A DNA stretch of 64,000 bases from Allobosea caraganae (GTDB lineage Bacteria; Pseudomonadota; Alphaproteobacteria; Rhizobiales; Beijerinckiaceae): assembly GCF_003351345.1 (NCBI RefSeq), contig NZ_QQTO01000040.1:1-64000 (forward strand). The letters run 5' to 3'. The notes under the pieces are model-generated. The model did no database searches. It saw only the letters and a program-made list of their open reading frames with translations, and had not been told where the DNA came from. Below are positions 24,370-33,526 of this stretch, piece by piece (position 1 is the first letter of the stretch; every line of letters begins with the position of its first letter). The position numbers and the translations under genes are program-made.

Positions 24370-25680
24370 ATGAGCATCCCCGTCGAGAGCGCCCTCACCA
24401 TGGCCGGCACCGGCCCGTTCCAGCGCAGGCTGCTCGGCATTTTCGGGCTGGTCTGGGCCGCGGACGCGATGCAGGTGCTGGCAGTCGGCTTCACCGCGGC
24501 CTCGATCGCCGCGACATTCGGCCTGACCGTGCCGGAGGCCCTGCAGACCGGGACGCTGTTCTTCCTGGGCATGCTGATCGGCGCGGCCTTGTTCGGCCGC
24601 CTCGCCGATCGCTATGGCCGACGTCGGGTGCTGCTGATCACGGTCGCCTGCGATGCGGTGTTCGGGCTGCTCTCGGTCTTCGCGCCCTCCTTCGCCATCC
24701 TGCTCGGCTTGCGCTTCCTGACCGGCATAGCGGTCGGCGGCACCTTGCCGGTCGACTACGCGATGATGGCGGAGTTCCTGCCGCCGAAGAACCGCGGGCG
24801 CTGGCTGGTGATGCTGGAAGGCTTCTGGGCGGTCGGCACGATCATCGTCGCGCTCGCGGCATGGGCGGCGAGCGTGGCCGGCCTCGCCGATGCCTGGCGC
24901 TGGATCTTCGCGGTAACCGCCTTTCCGGCGCTGATTGGCATCTGGCTGCGCTTCTGGGTGCCGGAATCGCCGATGTACCTGATCAAGGAAGGCCGGCGCG
25001 AGGAGGCGCGGAACGTCCTCAACCAGGTCCTGCGGGCGAACGGGCAGGCCGAGCTGCCGGCCGGCACGGCGATCACCGTGCCGCAGGCCAGGCCGGGCGC
25101 CAGCCTGTTCTCGCCGGACCTGCTGCGCCGGACCTTGTCGATCCTCGCCATCTGGTTCCTGGTCTCGGTCTCCTATTACGGCGTCTTCACCTGGATGCCG
25201 GCCAAGCTCGCCGGCGAGGGCTTCGGCTTCGTGCGCGGCTACGGCTTCCTCGTCGTCGTCGCGCTGGCGCAGATCCCCGGCTATGTGCTGGCGGCCTATG
25301 GCGTCGAGCAATGGGGCCGGCGGCCGACGCTGATCGGCTTCCTGCTGCTCAGCGCGGCCAGCTGCATGCTGTTCGTCGTGGCGAGCAGCGCGACCGTGAT
25401 CGGCGCCTCGATCCTGCTGATGAGCTTCGCCCTGCTCGGCACCTGGGGCGCGCTCTACGCCTTCACACCGGAACTCTACCCGACCGAGCTGCGCGGCACC
25501 GGCATGGGCGCAGCCGGCGCGATGGCGCGGCTCGGCGGGCTGCTGGCGCCTTCGGCCGTAGCGCTGGTGATCGCGCAGAGCTTTACGGCGGCGATCGGGC
25601 TGTTCGCGGTGCTGCTGCTGCTCGGGGCGCTGGCGGCATTCCTGATCGATGCCGAGACGAAGCGGGCGGCGCTGGCGTAG
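24370..25680 (+). CDS. MFS transporter (sugar/acid porter type)
   Basis: A 436-aa twelve-helix transporter. The loop 2-3 motif GRLADRYGRRRVLLI and its second-half counterpart GVEQWGRRPTLIG are intact, and PESPMYLIKEGRREEA is the sugar-porter-like motif between the halves. AFTPELYPTELRGTG is characteristic of the SV2/AAHS-type family. I chose the ATG at 24370 (MSIPVESALTMAG) because the frame from 24337 adds 11 unlikely residues. Substrate unknown: organic acid, sugar or aromatic acid. Confidence 0.85.
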   Translation: MSIPVESALTMAGTGPFQRRLLGIFGLVWAADAMQVLAVGFTAASIAATFGLTVPEALQTGTLFFLGMLIGAALFGRLADRYGRRRVLLITVACDAVFGLLSVFAPSFAILLGLRFLTGIAVGGTLPVDYAMMAEFLPPKNRGRWLVMLEGFWAVGTIIVALAAWAASVAGLADAWRWIFAVTAFPALIGIWLRFWVPESPMYLIKEGRREEARNVLNQVLRANGQAELPAGTAITVPQARPGASLFSPDLLRRTLSILAIWFLVSVSYYGVFTWMPAKLAGEGFGFVRGYGFLVVVALAQIPGYVLAAYGVEQWGRRPTLIGFLLLSAASCMLFVVASSATVIGASILLMSFALLGTWGALYAFTPELYPTELRGTGMGAAGAMARLGGLLAPSAVALVIAQSFTAAIGLFAVLLLLGALAAFLIDAETKRAALA

Positions 25681-25794
25681 CCAAGGGCCCATTTCCGCGA
25701 CCTTCGTCTTGGGGCTTGCCGCAGGCTTGAGGGCTCCGGCCCAGGCAGGGATTTGCCGTCGCCGAGCCTACCCCCTCCCCCATTTGAACGACGC

Positions 25795-25810
25795 GGGGGC
25801 CGGGGCCCCC
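25795..25810. terminator. GC-rich hairpin between MFS gene and orphan gene
   Basis: GGGGGCC-GG-GGCCCCC is a compact hairpin about 115 bp after the MFS stop. No T-tract follows, so factor-independent termination is weak at best. Confidence 0.35.
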
Positions 25811-25889
25811 AGCCTAGAATCCCGACCTTGCAGCGCCGCGTTGTATGCGTCCCAGCAACCAGCTGCGCTTACGGCGAAGGGGTTCCACA

Positions 25890-27062
25890 ATGGCTCTGTT
25901 ATCGGACATGCAGGATCTGAGCTGGAGCGTAATCTGCAAGGGTCCAAAGCGAACCTTCTGGTGGCGCTATGATTTCAAGTCATCAAACAACACCGTCAAA
26001 TGGACGGATGAACATAACGGCCGATCGGGAAGCGGGCGTTGGGTCATCAAGAATGGCCAGCTTATAACGACGTGGCTTCCGTCCAAGACCGTCGAATGGT
26101 GGAAATGGCAGATCGACACCGAGAATTGGTCGGGAACCTGCAAGATGGATGGAGATCCAGATACCTATATTTTGAGCGCCAAATGCAGAAATTACGTTGA
26201 GACCGGCACGGTCGTCATTTTCTCGCGCACGCCCGAAACCAAGGCGCGCTTCCTGGAGAGGTGCAAGCAGGCGCGCGGGCATATCGACCACGCACAGACC
26301 CTGTTGGAAGTGTGGCTCAGCACTGTTGCGATAGCCTATGGCCAAGCTTACGGCGCGCATCGCTCACTTCTAGACGGAATTTCCGCCACGGAGAAGCTTG
26401 GCCATGACTTGCTGCTGGGCTTCGCTCTCGCGTTTGTCGGCGGCGGTGCGGGCAGCGTCGTCGGAGCCTTGGTTGGAAGCACGGTCAAGGAGGTCATGAA
26501 GGATGCGCTGGGGCAGGGCTTCATGATCGACGGCATCAAGGACCTGGCGAAATTCTCGGTGAGAGGAACCGGCGCCGATGTATTTCGTGCAAAATCAAAT
26601 GCAAAAATGCCGACAGATCCATTTCTATGGAAGGAAAACGTCCGGCGAGTGGTATTGGCCGAGTTCGGGCTGATAAAGGGAATTGTCAATGCTTGGGAAG
26701 CGGCTGTCTACAGCGACGAACCCATCTACGGCGACGACGACGAGATCCTCCCGGATTTCGATCCCGTCAAAGAGGCCCAAGACGATCTACGGCTTACGGT
26801 CAACGGAGTTCCCTTGGCCATCGGCGCCTTACCGGACATTGACCAAGACGCCTTGCAGAAAGCCTACGAAAAGGGCTTCCTCGTCGGTTGGATCAAGACC
26901 TGCGGAAGGAATGCCACGCAGGTACCGCTCGCGCGTGAATCCGTTATTGGTGACCTTCGAAATGCTGGTGTCCGCTTAGGCGTGACCGATATTGATCAGC
27001 TCCTCAACCAGTATATTCCCGGCACCGATTGGTCTGCTTGGACGCCTCCCGCGGGAATGTAG
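25890..27062 (+). CDS. Orphan protein of unknown function with a glycine-zipper membrane segment
   Basis: A 390-aa protein whose base composition is visibly more AT-rich than its neighbours, suggesting transfer. Residues about 10-115 form a Trp- and Thr-rich beta domain (TFWWRYDFKSSNNTVKW, GSGRWVIKNGQLITTWLPSK, NWSGTCKMDG). Residues 174-196 are a hydrophobic glycine-rich stretch (LLLGFALAFVGGGAGSVVGA) followed by an amphipathic helix. The acidic segment YGDDDEILPDFDP is near 280. The C terminus is hydrophilic and ends WTPPAGM. There is no signal peptide. ATG 25890 is preceded by AAGGGG. A glycine zipper after a beta domain recalls pore-forming or secreted effector proteins, but this is speculation. 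I do not recognise the family. Confidence 0.65.
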   Translation: MALLSDMQDLSWSVICKGPKRTFWWRYDFKSSNNTVKWTDEHNGRSGSGRWVIKNGQLITTWLPSKTVEWWKWQIDTENWSGTCKMDGDPDTYILSAKCRNYVETGTVVIFSRTPETKARFLERCKQARGHIDHAQTLLEVWLSTVAIAYGQAYGAHRSLLDGISATEKLGHDLLLGFALAFVGGGAGSVVGALVGSTVKEVMKDALGQGFMIDGIKDLAKFSVRGTGADVFRAKSNAKMPTDPFLWKENVRRVVLAEFGLIKGIVNAWEAAVYSDEPIYGDDDEILPDFDPVKEAQDDLRLTVNGVPLAIGALPDIDQDALQKAYEKGFLVGWIKTCGRNATQVPLARESVIGDLRNAGVRLGVTDIDQLLNQYIPGTDWSAWTPPAGM

Positions 27063-27118
27063 GCTTCCGCTGGATTGAACTGATACCTGCCTCACGAGCC
27101 TGCCAAGCGGCTTGCCTC

Positions 27119-28924
<1,806 letters not shown>

Positions 28925-29062
28925 GGCCGCGCAATAGCAGCGATGCCGGGCCGGGCCAAGCGTTTGCGGCAGGGCTCTTGCTATAGGCAACGCATTCCAT
29001 GACTTGACATTCCACTATATCGGATTTTTTTCTATCAAGATGGAATCCTTCGCAAGGAGGAT

Positions 29063-29128
29063 ATGGCGGCCTGCCGGCCGTCATGCCGACAATGGCCCGG
29101 CAGCCGAATTCTGAGATGGATGCGATGA
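29063..29128 (+). CDS. 21-aa leader peptide coupled to the GNAT gene
   Basis: An ATG at 29063 follows the strongest Shine-Dalgarno sequence in the area (AAGGAGGAT) and opens a 21-codon frame, MAACRPSCRQWPGSRILRWM plus Arg. Its TGA (29126-29128) overlaps the ATG of the downstream acetyltransferase gene (29125) as ATGA. The peptide is rich in Arg, Cys and Trp. The arrangement is typical of a translated leader that delivers ribosomes to the next start. Function of the peptide itself, if any, is unknown. Confidence 0.5.
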   Translation: MAACRPSCRQWPGSRILRWMR

Positions 29129-29661
29129 CGCAGCTTACCGAGGCCGTTTCGATCGACCTGCTCGACGCCGATGGCGCGCGCGAGGCCATTCCCGCACTCT
29201 GCGACATCCTGCAGGACGTCGTCGCGAATGGCGCCTCGGTCGGCTTCATGGCCTGGAATGCGCGGGCCGACTACGAGCGCTTCTGGGCCGACATCGCGGA
29301 GGGCGTCGCAGCCGGGCAGATCCTGCTGCTGGCAGCATGGCTCGACGGAAGGATCGTCGGCACGGCGCAGGTGCATCCGGCGGGCAAGCCGAATCAGCCG
29401 CACCGGGCCGATGTCGCCAAGGTGCTGGTGCATTCCTCGGCGCAGCGGCGCGGCCTCGGCGAAGCGCTGATGCTGGCGGCGGAGGACATGGCGCGGAAGG
29501 CAGGACGCAACCTGCTCTGCCTCGACACCGACGAGTTCGGCGCGGCAAGGCGGCTCTACAACCGCCTGGGCTGGACCGAGATCGGCACGATCCCGCGCTA
29601 TGCGCTGATGCCTGATGGCAGCGATTGCGGCTCGACGTTCTTCTACAAGAGCCTGATTTGA
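29125..29661 (+). CDS. GNAT-family N-acetyltransferase
   Basis: A 178-aa Gcn5-related acetyltransferase. Acetyl-CoA-binding motif A is VAKVLVHSSAQRRGLGEALML (with the RRGLG loop); motif B is GRNLLCLDTDEFGAARRLYN. The motif LGWTEIGTIPRYALMPDG and the C-terminal TFFYKSL fit small-molecule or antibiotic acetyltransferases. I chose ATG 29125 because it overlaps the leader stop; in-frame ATGs at 29083 and 29116 are alternatives. TTGACA at 29004 is a possible -35, with no clear -10. Substrate unknown. Confidence 0.8.
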   Translation: MTQLTEAVSIDLLDADGAREAIPALCDILQDVVANGASVGFMAWNARADYERFWADIAEGVAAGQILLLAAWLDGRIVGTAQVHPAGKPNQPHRADVAKVLVHSSAQRRGLGEALMLAAEDMARKAGRNLLCLDTDEFGAARRLYNRLGWTEIGTIPRYALMPDGSDCGSTFFYKSLI

Positions 29662-29689
29662 GGTGCGGATGGGAGAGTTCGGCCCTCCC

Positions 29690-29780
29690 CGTCATGCTCG
29701 CCCTTGTGGCGAGCATCCACGTCTTGAACGCTCATCGTAGGCTAAAGACGTGGATGGTCGGGACAAGCCCGACCATGACG
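29690..29780. repeat. Palindromic intergenic repeat family A, copy 3
   Basis: CGTCATGCTCGCCCTTGTGG to GACAAGCCCGACCATGACGG, between the convergent GNAT and DUF3297 genes. The arms are nearly complementary, giving a long hairpin in either transcript. Confidence 0.9.
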
Positions 29781-29809
29781 GCGGAGGCCAGTCTTGCCGG
29801 ATCGCGGCC

Positions 29810-30064
29810 TCAGGCTTCCGGCGCTTCCGCCTTGCGGAAATAGGGCTCGACCGGGCCCTTCAGCGTGATCGTCATCGGCCGGCCGAAGCGGTCCTTGGCG
29901 GCGCCGGCCGCGACCTTGATCCAGCCCTCGCTGACGCAATATTCCTCGACATTGGTCTTATCGACGCCCTTGAAGCGGATGCCGACATCCTTCGTCAGCA
30001 CGTCGGCGTCGTAAAAGGGGCTGTCCGGGTTGACGGAGAGACGGTCGGGAAGCGTGTCGGTCAT
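29810..30064 (-). CDS. DUF3297 family protein
   Basis: An 84-aa soluble protein. PDRLSVNPDSPFYDADVLTK at the N terminus and GIRFKGVDKTNVEEYCVSEGW are the core of this small proteobacterial family, which has no assigned function. The length is typical. The start ATG at 30064 begins MTDTLPDRL. It is monocistronic, facing repeat A3. The high conservation of this family in alpha- and gammaproteobacteria suggests a housekeeping role. Confidence 0.85.
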   Translation of the reverse strand: MTDTLPDRLSVNPDSPFYDADVLTKDVGIRFKGVDKTNVEEYCVSEGWIKVAAGAAKDRFGRPMTITLKGPVEPYFRKAEAPEA

Positions 30065-30209
30065 TGTCTGTGGCCTTGTGGTCGGGGAGCGCGCGTGAGC
30101 CGCTTTGGCGGCACAGGTAGCGCCAGAATGCGCGGATGCCAAATCCCGGCTGGCTTGAGCCGTCAGGAGAGCGATGCGAGCTTCGCCGTCCACGCCGGCG
30201 AACACTTCA

Positions 30210-30398
30210 TCACCGACTGGCTGGAGTAGGCGGAGCGAGCAAGAAATACTGCTCCAACTCCGGCCTTTCTTGAGGCGGAACCTCTTCTTCAAGGGCCGCT
30301 TCAAAGTCTGGATCGATCTCGCCCGTCAACGCGTCGAGCCACTCCCAGCCTGTGACGACTGGCGTGGTCGCGACCTCATCGGGTGGCGTCTTTGGCAT
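30210..30398 (-). CDS. Small acidic conserved protein, possibly an orphan antitoxin-like domain
   Basis: A 62-aa protein, starting MPKTPPDEVATTPVVTG. The segment GWEWLDALTGEIDPDFEAAL followed by QERPELEQYF resembles the C-terminal toxin-binding tail of some small antitoxins as I remember them, but no DNA-binding N terminus and no adjacent toxin gene is present. The ATG at 30398 has a good GGGGAG ribosome site 7 bases upstream; the Met five codons earlier is less likely. It may be a remnant of a toxin-antitoxin pair or an independent small protein. Confidence 0.5.
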   Translation of the reverse strand: MPKTPPDEVATTPVVTGWEWLDALTGEIDPDFEAALEEEVPPQERPELEQYFLLAPPTPASR

Positions 30399-30464
30399 GG
30401 GCGATCTCCCCATCACAGCTTCGGTCGCATCGCGGAGGCATGTATCAGGCTTGTTTGACACTAT

Positions 30465-30562
30465 AGCCCTCATCCTGAGGAGCGCGGAGCGAGTCTCGAA
30501 GGATGGTTCAGTGCGCGCTGGAGCATCCTTCGAGACGCGCTCCGCGCTCCTCAGGATGAGGG
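30465..30562. repeat. Palindromic intergenic repeat family B, copy 3
   Basis: AGCCCTCATCCTGAGGAGCG to GCTCCTCAGGATGAGGGT, with inner arms GTCTCGAAGGATGGTTCAG and GGAGCATCCTTCGAGACGC. It lies just downstream of hrcA, where grpE would be expected in many relatives. Confidence 0.9.
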
Positions 30563-30592
30563 TTGAAACGCCGGCAACCAGCCGCAATGCCG

Positions 30593-31675
30593 CTACCGCC
30601 CGCCTTCCAGCAACCGCCCGACCACCTTCGCGGTGTAGTCGACCATCGGCACGATGCGGGCATAGTTCAGCCGGGTCGGGCCGATGATGCCGACGACGCC
30701 GACGATGCGCTGCTCGCCGTCGCGGAAGGGCGCCGCGATCATCGAGGAGCCGGACATCGAGAAGAGCTTGTTCTCGGAGCCGATGAAGATGCGGACGCCG
30801 TCGCCATCCTCGGCCCGGGTCAGCAGGTCGATGACGTCGGTCTGGGTCTCGAGGTCGCCGAAGAGCAGGCGGATGCGCTCGAGATCCTCCTGGGCCCTGA
30901 GGTCATCGAGCAGGTTCGCCTGGCCGCGCACGATCAGGTGGCGGTCGCTCGTCGGGCCGGAGGAGGTGGCGATGCCGCTCTCCACCAGTTTCGCGGTCAG
31001 GACGTCGAGCTCGCTCTCCATCACGGCGCGGTGCTCGGCGATCTCGCGGCGCAGGTCGGCCAGTGTCTTGCCGAGGATGCGGGAGTTGAGGAAGTTTCCG
31101 GCCTCCGTCAGGGCCGAGGCCGGCAGGCCGGGCGGCAGGGCGAGCAGGCGGTTCTCGACCGTGCCGTCCTCCGCCACCAGCACGACCAGCGCGCGCGCCG
31201 GATCGAGCCGGACGAACTCGATATGCTTCAGCCGGGCATTGGCCTTGGTGGTGACGACGACGCCGGCGCCGCGCGACAGGCCCGACAGCAGCGCCGAGGC
31301 CTCGGTCAACGTGCCGTCCATCGTGCGGCCGGTTGCGGCGGCGCGCATCTGCGCCTCGATCTTGCTGCGCTCGTCGGAGCTGAGATTGCCGACCTCCATC
31401 ATCGCATCGACGAAGAAGCGCAGGCCGCGCTCGGTCGGCAGGCGCCCGGCCGAGGTGTGCGGCGCGTAGATCAGCCCGGCGAGCTCGAGATCGGTCATGA
31501 CGTTGCGCACCGTCGCGGGCGACAGCGTCATCGGCAGCAGGCGGGCGATGTTGCGCGAGCCGACCGGCTCGCCGGTGGCGAGATAGCCGTCGACGATCTG
31601 GCGAAAAATCTCGCGCGAGCGCTGATCGGTCTCGACCAGGCCGCCGGGGCTTTCCGGCTTCGAATGCGCGCTCAT
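30593..31675 (-). CDS. hrcA: Heat-inducible transcriptional repressor HrcA
   Basis: About 360 aa. HrcA represses groESL and other heat-shock genes by binding CIRCE elements. The winged-helix segment QIVDGYLATGEPVGSRNIAR and TLSPATVRNVMTDLELAGLI, the SAGRLPTERGLRFFVD motif and the C-terminal GVVGIIGPTRLNYARIVPMV are all diagnostic. I took the ATG at 31675 (MSAHSKPES); another at 31708 would add 11 residues. No CIRCE dyad lies upstream, and grpE does not follow. It is divergent from rph across repeat D2. Confidence 0.93.
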   Translation of the reverse strand: MSAHSKPESPGGLVETDQRSREIFRQIVDGYLATGEPVGSRNIARLLPMTLSPATVRNVMTDLELAGLIYAPHTSAGRLPTERGLRFFVDAMMEVGNLSSDERSKIEAQMRAAATGRTMDGTLTEASALLSGLSRGAGVVVTTKANARLKHIEFVRLDPARALVVLVAEDGTVENRLLALPPGLPASALTEAGNFLNSRILGKTLADLRREIAEHRAVMESELDVLTAKLVESGIATSSGPTSDRHLIVRGQANLLDDLRAQEDLERIRLLFGDLETQTDVIDLLTRAEDGDGVRIFIGSENKLFSMSGSSMIAAPFRDGEQRIVGVVGIIGPTRLNYARIVPMVDYTAKVVGRLLEGGR

Positions 31676-31744
31676 CGCGATAGGGCTTTCAGGTTGCGCA
31701 TGGCCCATTGTCCCTGTGGCGAGGCCAGGGATCAAGTGATCTCT

Positions 31745-31909
31745 TCCTTCTCCCTCTTGCGGGAGAAGGTCGATCGGCGCAGCCGAGACGGATGAGGGGT
31801 CGCGCGACGATTGCCGATGTCGCTTCATCACATGCGGCGGGTTGGGAAAGGGTAGCGCGACCCCTCATCCGCCCCTACGGGGCACCTTCTCCCGCAAGAG
31901 GGAGAAGGG
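31745..31909. repeat. Palindromic intergenic repeat family D, copy 2 (variant)
   Basis: CCTTCTCCCTCTTGCGGGAG on the left pairs with CTCCCGCAAGAGGGAGAAGG on the right, with inner arms CGGATGAGGGGTCGCGCGAC and GCGACCCCTCATCCG. It occupies most of the divergent hrcA/rph region. Confidence 0.85.
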
Positions 31910-31978
31910 GGAGCTTTGCCTTGCCGCCTCCCGCTCAAGCGCCTACAAGCCGCCAACCTCAGACATCAGGATAACACG

Positions 31979-32695
31979 ATGCGACCCTCCAAACGCGCGG
32001 CCGACGAGATGCGCAAGGTCACGCTGGAACGCGGCGTGGTCCGCTATGCCGAAGGCTCCTGCATGGTGACCTTCGGCGAGACCAAGGTGCTCTGCGCCGC
32101 GACGGTCGAGGAAAAGGGCCCGCCCTGGCTGCGCGGCACCGGCAAGGGCTGGGTCACCGCCGAATACTCGATGCTGCCGCGCGCGACGCATGAGCGCACC
32201 CGCCGCGAGGTCACCTCCGGCAAGCCGTCCGGCCGGACACAGGAAATCCAGCGCCTGATCGGGCGCAGCCTGCGGGCCGTGGTCGACCTGACCGCGATCG
32301 GCGAGCGCCAGATCGTAGTCGATTGCGACGTGCTGCAAGCCGATGGCGGCACGCGCACGGCCTCGATCACCGGCGCCTGGGTCGCGCTGCACGATGCGCT
32401 GAAATGGATGGAGGGGCGCGGCCTGCTCAAGGGCGCGAACCCGCTGAAAGACCATGTCGCCGCGATCTCCTGCGGCATCGTCGCCGGCAACCCGGTGATC
32501 GATCTCGACTATGTCGAGGATTCCGGCGCGCAGACCGACGCCAACTTCGTCATCACCGGCTCCGGCGGCCTCGTCGAGGTGCAGGGCACGGCCGAGGGCG
32601 CGCCCTTTTCGGAGGACGAGCTGATGGCGCTGCTCAGGCTCGCCAAGGGCGGGGTCGGCAAGCTGGTCGAGCTGCAGAAGGCGGCGGTCGCGTAA
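31979..32695 (+). CDS. rph: Ribonuclease PH
   Basis: A 238-aa phosphorolytic 3'-5' exoribonuclease that trims tRNA 3' ends. MRPSKRAADEMRKVTLERG, RATHERTRREVTSGKPSGRT (the conserved basic patch), RSLRAVVDLTAIGERQIVVD and CDVLQADGGTRTASITGAW are all present, as is the C-terminal VQGTAEGAPFSEDEL. The ATG at 31979 matches the family start. It begins a four-gene run with a small membrane protein, rdgB and hemW. Confidence 0.96.
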   Translation: MRPSKRAADEMRKVTLERGVVRYAEGSCMVTFGETKVLCAATVEEKGPPWLRGTGKGWVTAEYSMLPRATHERTRREVTSGKPSGRTQEIQRLIGRSLRAVVDLTAIGERQIVVDCDVLQADGGTRTASITGAWVALHDALKWMEGRGLLKGANPLKDHVAAISCGIVAGNPVIDLDYVEDSGAQTDANFVITGSGGLVEVQGTAEGAPFSEDELMALLRLAKGGVGKLVELQKAAVA

Positions 32696-32708
32696 CAGAG
32701 GGCGAGGG

Positions 32709-32882
32709 ATGAGTTGGACGGAGATCGGACTCGGGGTAGGCATCGCCTTGGCGGTGTTGCTCGTCGTGATCGCCGTTAGCCTTCGCCCGAACCAAACCAC
32801 GACCACTCGCAAGCAGTCGTCCGATCCACCCGACCGTGGCTACGAGCCGCCGCGCGATGACGGCGGGGGACACCCAGTATGA
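32709..32882 (+). CDS. Small single-pass membrane protein between rph and rdgB
   Basis: A 57-aa frame, MSWTEIGLGVGIALAVLLVV with a hydrophobic segment to about residue 24, then a polar tail rich in Pro, Asp and Arg (DPPDRGYEPPRDDGGG). It starts 13 bp after the rph stop behind GCGAGGG. Its TGA overlaps the rdgB ATG as ATGA, which supports real, coupled translation. Its codons are less GC-rich than those of the neighbours. Function unknown; it may be missed by gene finders because of its size. Confidence 0.55.
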   Translation: MSWTEIGLGVGIALAVLLVVIAVSLRPNQTTTTRKQSSDPPDRGYEPPRDDGGGHPV

Positions 32883-33526
32883 ACTTAATGACAACGCCTC
32901 ACCGCCTCCTCTCCGGCAAAGTCGTGCTCGCGACCCATAACCAGGGCAAGCTGCGCGAGATGCGCGAGCTGATGGCGCCCTATGGCATCGAGTTGGTCTC
33001 GGCCGGCGAGCTCGGCCTGCCCGAGCCGGACGAGACCGGGCACATGTTCTCGGAGAATGCGGCGATCAAGGCGGTCGCGGCGACGCAGGCCAGCGGCTTG
33101 CCGGCGCTCTCCGACGATTCCGGCATCTGCGTCGAGGCGCTTGATGGCGCGCCGGGCCTGTTCTCGGCCAACTGGGCCGGGCCGGGCAAGGACTTCAAGC
33201 CAGCGATGGCGCGCGTGCTCAACGAGCTCGCCAAGCGCGGCGCGGTGTCGCCGGACAAGCGCCGGGCGCATTTCGTCTCGGCGCTGGTGATCGCCTGGCC
33301 GGACGGGCACCAGGAGCTGTTCGAGGGCCGTGTCTACGGCGAAATCGTCGACGCGCCGCGTGGCACCGGCGGCTTCGGCTACAATCCGATCTTCCAGCCC
33401 GATGGCTACGACCAGACCTTCGCCGAGATGGGCTCGACGGTGAAGAGCGGCGTCGACGACGCGCTGTCGCATCGGGCGCGGGCCTTCAAGCTGCTCGCCG
33501 CCGCCTGCCTGAGGAAGCCGGCGTGA
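32879..33526 (+). CDS. rdgB: Non-canonical purine NTP pyrophosphatase RdgB
   Basis: A 215-aa HAM1/RdgB-type enzyme that hydrolyses dITP and XTP to monophosphates and so keeps hypoxanthine and xanthine out of DNA. KVVLATHNQGKLREMRELMA carries the substrate-binding TxNxxK motif. SDDSGICVEALDGAPGLFSA holds the catalytic Asp residues. GTGGFGYNPIFQPDG and ALSHRARAFKLL complete the signature. Starts at 32879 or 32888 are both possible. The stop overlaps the hemW start. Confidence 0.96.
   Translation: MNLMTTPHRLLSGKVVLATHNQGKLREMRELMAPYGIELVSAGELGLPEPDETGHMFSENAAIKAVAATQASGLPALSDDSGICVEALDGAPGLFSANWAGPGKDFKPAMARVLNELAKRGAVSPDKRRAHFVSALVIAWPDGHQELFEGRVYGEIVDAPRGTGGFGYNPIFQPDGYDQTFAEMGSTVKSGVDDALSHRARAFKLLAAACLRKPA

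Noticed and set aside
23536..25692. A 718-codon minus-strand frame antisense to the HAD and MFS genes
   Set aside because: Low-complexity charged composition and no family motifs; the plus strand has HAD and MFS signatures.
30065..30209. Possible remnant coding sequence ending SFAVHAGEHFITDWLE
   Set aside because: The short peptide looks protein-like, but I cannot name a family or find a start; evidence is insufficient.
31676..31978. Possible CIRCE element upstream of hrcA
   Set aside because: I looked for TTAGCACTC-N9-GAGTGCTAA or a near match and found only repeat D2.
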